A DNA stretch of 6,758 nt from an uncultured Bdellovibrio sp. (GTDB taxonomy: Bacteria > Bdellovibrionota > Bdellovibrionia > Bdellovibrionales > Bdellovibrionaceae). The notes under the pieces are model-generated. The model searched no databases. It was given only the letters and a program-made list of their open reading frames with translations, and was not told the origin of the DNA. Shown here in pieces: positions 5,961 to 6,758 of the stretch (position 1 is the stretch's first letter; every line of letters starts with the position of its first letter). A program made the position numbers and the translations under genes. Where the stretch lies: contig CAMLMF010000139.1 of assembly GCA_946480995.1 (NCBI GenBank), forward strand, positions 1 through 6,758, written 5' to 3'.

Positions 5961-6550
5961 TGGCCATCTTTAGACCGGGCGAAAGACATCGTTATCACAA
6001 TATTTTGAGCAAACGAAAAGGCAAGCGCGAGGTCACGGCTTTGTTGTCTTTGACAGCGATGGTTGACATGTTCACCGTGCTCGTTATTTTCCTTCTGCAA
6101 AATTACAATGCGACCGGTGATATCCTTTATATTCCGAAAGAAGTTGTTTTGCCGAAGGCGTCCAGTGTGCGAGAGCTAAAACCTTCCCACGTTGTGACAA
6201 TTTCGAACAAAGAAATCTTATTGGACAAGGACCCTGTGGCAACTTTCGACCAAGTTTTAGCGGCGGAAGACTGGAATATTCCTGGCTTAAAAGACCAATT
6301 GGTTCTAGCGTTGGCTAAATCGAAGGCAGAGCAGGACAGTAAGTTACAAAATAAAATCCGCGATGCTGTCGAGGCGACACGTGGTGGAGCTGAAGAAGAT
6401 GCTAACGCTTGGAGCAAAGTGACTATCCAGGCCGATAAGGGTGTCGACTTCCTGACTGTCAAAAAAGTTCTTTTCACGGTGACTGAGGCGGGTGCGAGCG
6501 AAATTAATTTCGCGGTGACTAAAACACCTCAGGAATCGACTTCAAACTAA
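5960..6550 (+). CDS. aglS: TolR/ExbD-family motor subunit 2 with enlarged periplasmic domain, AglS-like
   Basis: The product has 196 residues. A basic cytoplasmic N-terminus (HNILSKRKGKRE) precedes a membrane span at ~27-47 with the family aspartate D36 in TAMVDMFTVLVIFLL. The periplasmic part starts ATGDILYIPKEVVLPKA and continues with SHVVTISNKEILLDKDPVAT, the ExbD/TolR beta pattern. It then carries an extra charged, helix-prone stretch (~107-150, LVLALAKSKAEQDSKLQNKI onward) before the final VTIQADKGVDFLTVKKVLFT strand-helix. It is therefore some 50 residues longer than typical TolR. The start overlaps the preceding stop by one base and has GGGAGG at 5945-5950, 9 nt upstream, inside the previous gene. 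It differs strongly from subunit 1 in sequence, so the pair probably forms a heterodimer in the motor, as proposed for AglQ/AglS. It is the last gene of the run before an 86-nt gap. Confidence 0.87.
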   Translation: MAIFRPGERHRYHNILSKRKGKREVTALLSLTAMVDMFTVLVIFLLQNYNATGDILYIPKEVVLPKASSVRELKPSHVVTISNKEILLDKDPVATFDQVLAAEDWNIPGLKDQLVLALAKSKAEQDSKLQNKIRDAVEATRGGAEEDANAWSKVTIQADKGVDFLTVKKVLFTVTEAGASEINFAVTKTPQESTSN

Positions 6551-6562
6551 AATTCAGCTATT

Positions 6563-6597
6563 CTGCGTAAGTTCGGATGTATCATCAACTTACGCAG
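6563..6597 (+). terminator. Perfect 11-bp hairpin downstream of the operon (possible terminator without U-tract)
   Basis: CTGCGTAAGTT (6563-6573) pairs exactly with AACTTACGCAG (6587-6597). Within the 13-nt loop, GATG (6576-6579) also pairs with CATC (6583-6586), leaving a two-base bulge (CG) and a three-base loop. The hairpin starts 13 nt after the last stop codon, the usual place for a terminator or 3'-end stabiliser. CCCACTCCGCC follows instead of a T-run, so it is not a canonical intrinsic terminator. A role in mRNA 3' protection, partial termination or protein binding is equally possible. Confidence 0.6.
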
Positions 6598-6636
6598 CCC
6601 ACTCCGCCTAGGCACGGGGTACGGAAAAGCTAAACT

Positions 6637-6758
6637 ATGGCCAAATTCAGGAACCTCATTTTCATCTTATTGCTCGGCTTTTTGTTCGTTGAGGTTCTCA
6701 TCGTGTTTCCATCGCGTCTAGAGCATGAAGACGAAGCCGAAGTGCGCGCGCGGGTTGA
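6637..6758 (+). CDS. N-terminus of a membrane-anchored protein, unidentified (3' truncated by window edge)
   Basis: From ATG 6637 the frame stays open to the window end, giving 40 residues. It begins MAKFRN, followed by a strongly hydrophobic segment at ~7-24 (LIFILLLGFLFVEVLIVF) and then an acidic stretch (SRLEHEDEAEVRARV). This looks like an N-terminal membrane anchor or uncleaved signal with a short cytoplasmic tail. No small-residue cleavage site is evident. There is only a weak ribosome site (GGGG at 6616-6619 is far; GGAAAAG is nearer). The basic start, single span and charged continuation would fit an LptC-like LPS-export protein, among many others; I do not claim that identity. The preceding hairpin suggests it may be a separate transcription unit on the same strand. 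Confidence 0.55.
   Translation, partial: MAKFRNLIFILLLGFLFVEVLIVFPSRLEHEDEAEVRARV

Noticed and set aside
5484..6550. Tol-Pal identity of the TolQ/TolR-like genes
   Set aside because: There is no TolA, TolB or Pal in the window; two unlike TolR-type subunits and the adjacent FHA-TonB/TPR genes fit an AglRQS-type motor better.
6580..6585. TATCAT as a -10 promoter element for the last gene
   Set aside because: It lies inside the hairpin loop and inner stem, with no matching -35 at 16-18 nt spacing.

Overview
The window reads as part of one long plus-strand operon from a predatory or gliding bacterium of the Bdellovibrionota/Myxococcota type, most likely Bdellovibrio-like. This rests on protein signatures and gene order, not on a database search. 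The genes closely resemble the Glt/Agl gliding-motility (adventurous motility) envelope machinery first described in Myxococcus xanthus. Base composition and codon use look uniform across the window, with no mobile element, RNA gene or CRISPR array visible.

Layout: (1) positions 2-1432, the 3' part of a TPR-repeat protein (GltD/AgmU-like) whose start lies left of the window; (2) 1432-2295, a TPR outer-membrane-type lipoprotein (GltE/AglT-like); (3) 2312-2620, a 102-residue secreted protein with a run of eight threonines, in the place gltF would occupy; (4) 2617-4758, a 713-residue TonB-like inner-membrane protein with an N-terminal FHA domain, one membrane span, a proline-rich periplasmic arm and the AgmX/PglI-type C-terminal domain (GltG-like); (5) 4793-5458, a TolQ/ExbB/MotA-family proton-channel subunit (AglR-like); (6) 5484-5960 and (7) 5960-6550, two different TolR/ExbD-family subunits (AglQ- and AglS-like). 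After a perfect 11-bp hairpin in the gap at 6551-6636, an eighth gene begins at 6637 and runs off the right edge.

The genes are tightly packed: 1-nt TAATG overlaps at 1432 and 5960, a 4-nt TTGA overlap at 2617, and gaps of 16, 34 and 25 nt. This indicates cotranscription and translational coupling. The likely joint function is a proton-motive-force motor (genes 5-7) that drives a TonB-like transducer (gene 4) reaching across the periplasm. The TPR, lipoprotein and small secreted partners (genes 1-3) would link it to the outer membrane. The combination of TPR scaffold, lipoprotein, FHA-TonB transducer and three-subunit motor in one run makes this a compact, possibly ancestral arrangement of parts that, as I recall, lie in separate clusters in M. 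xanthus.
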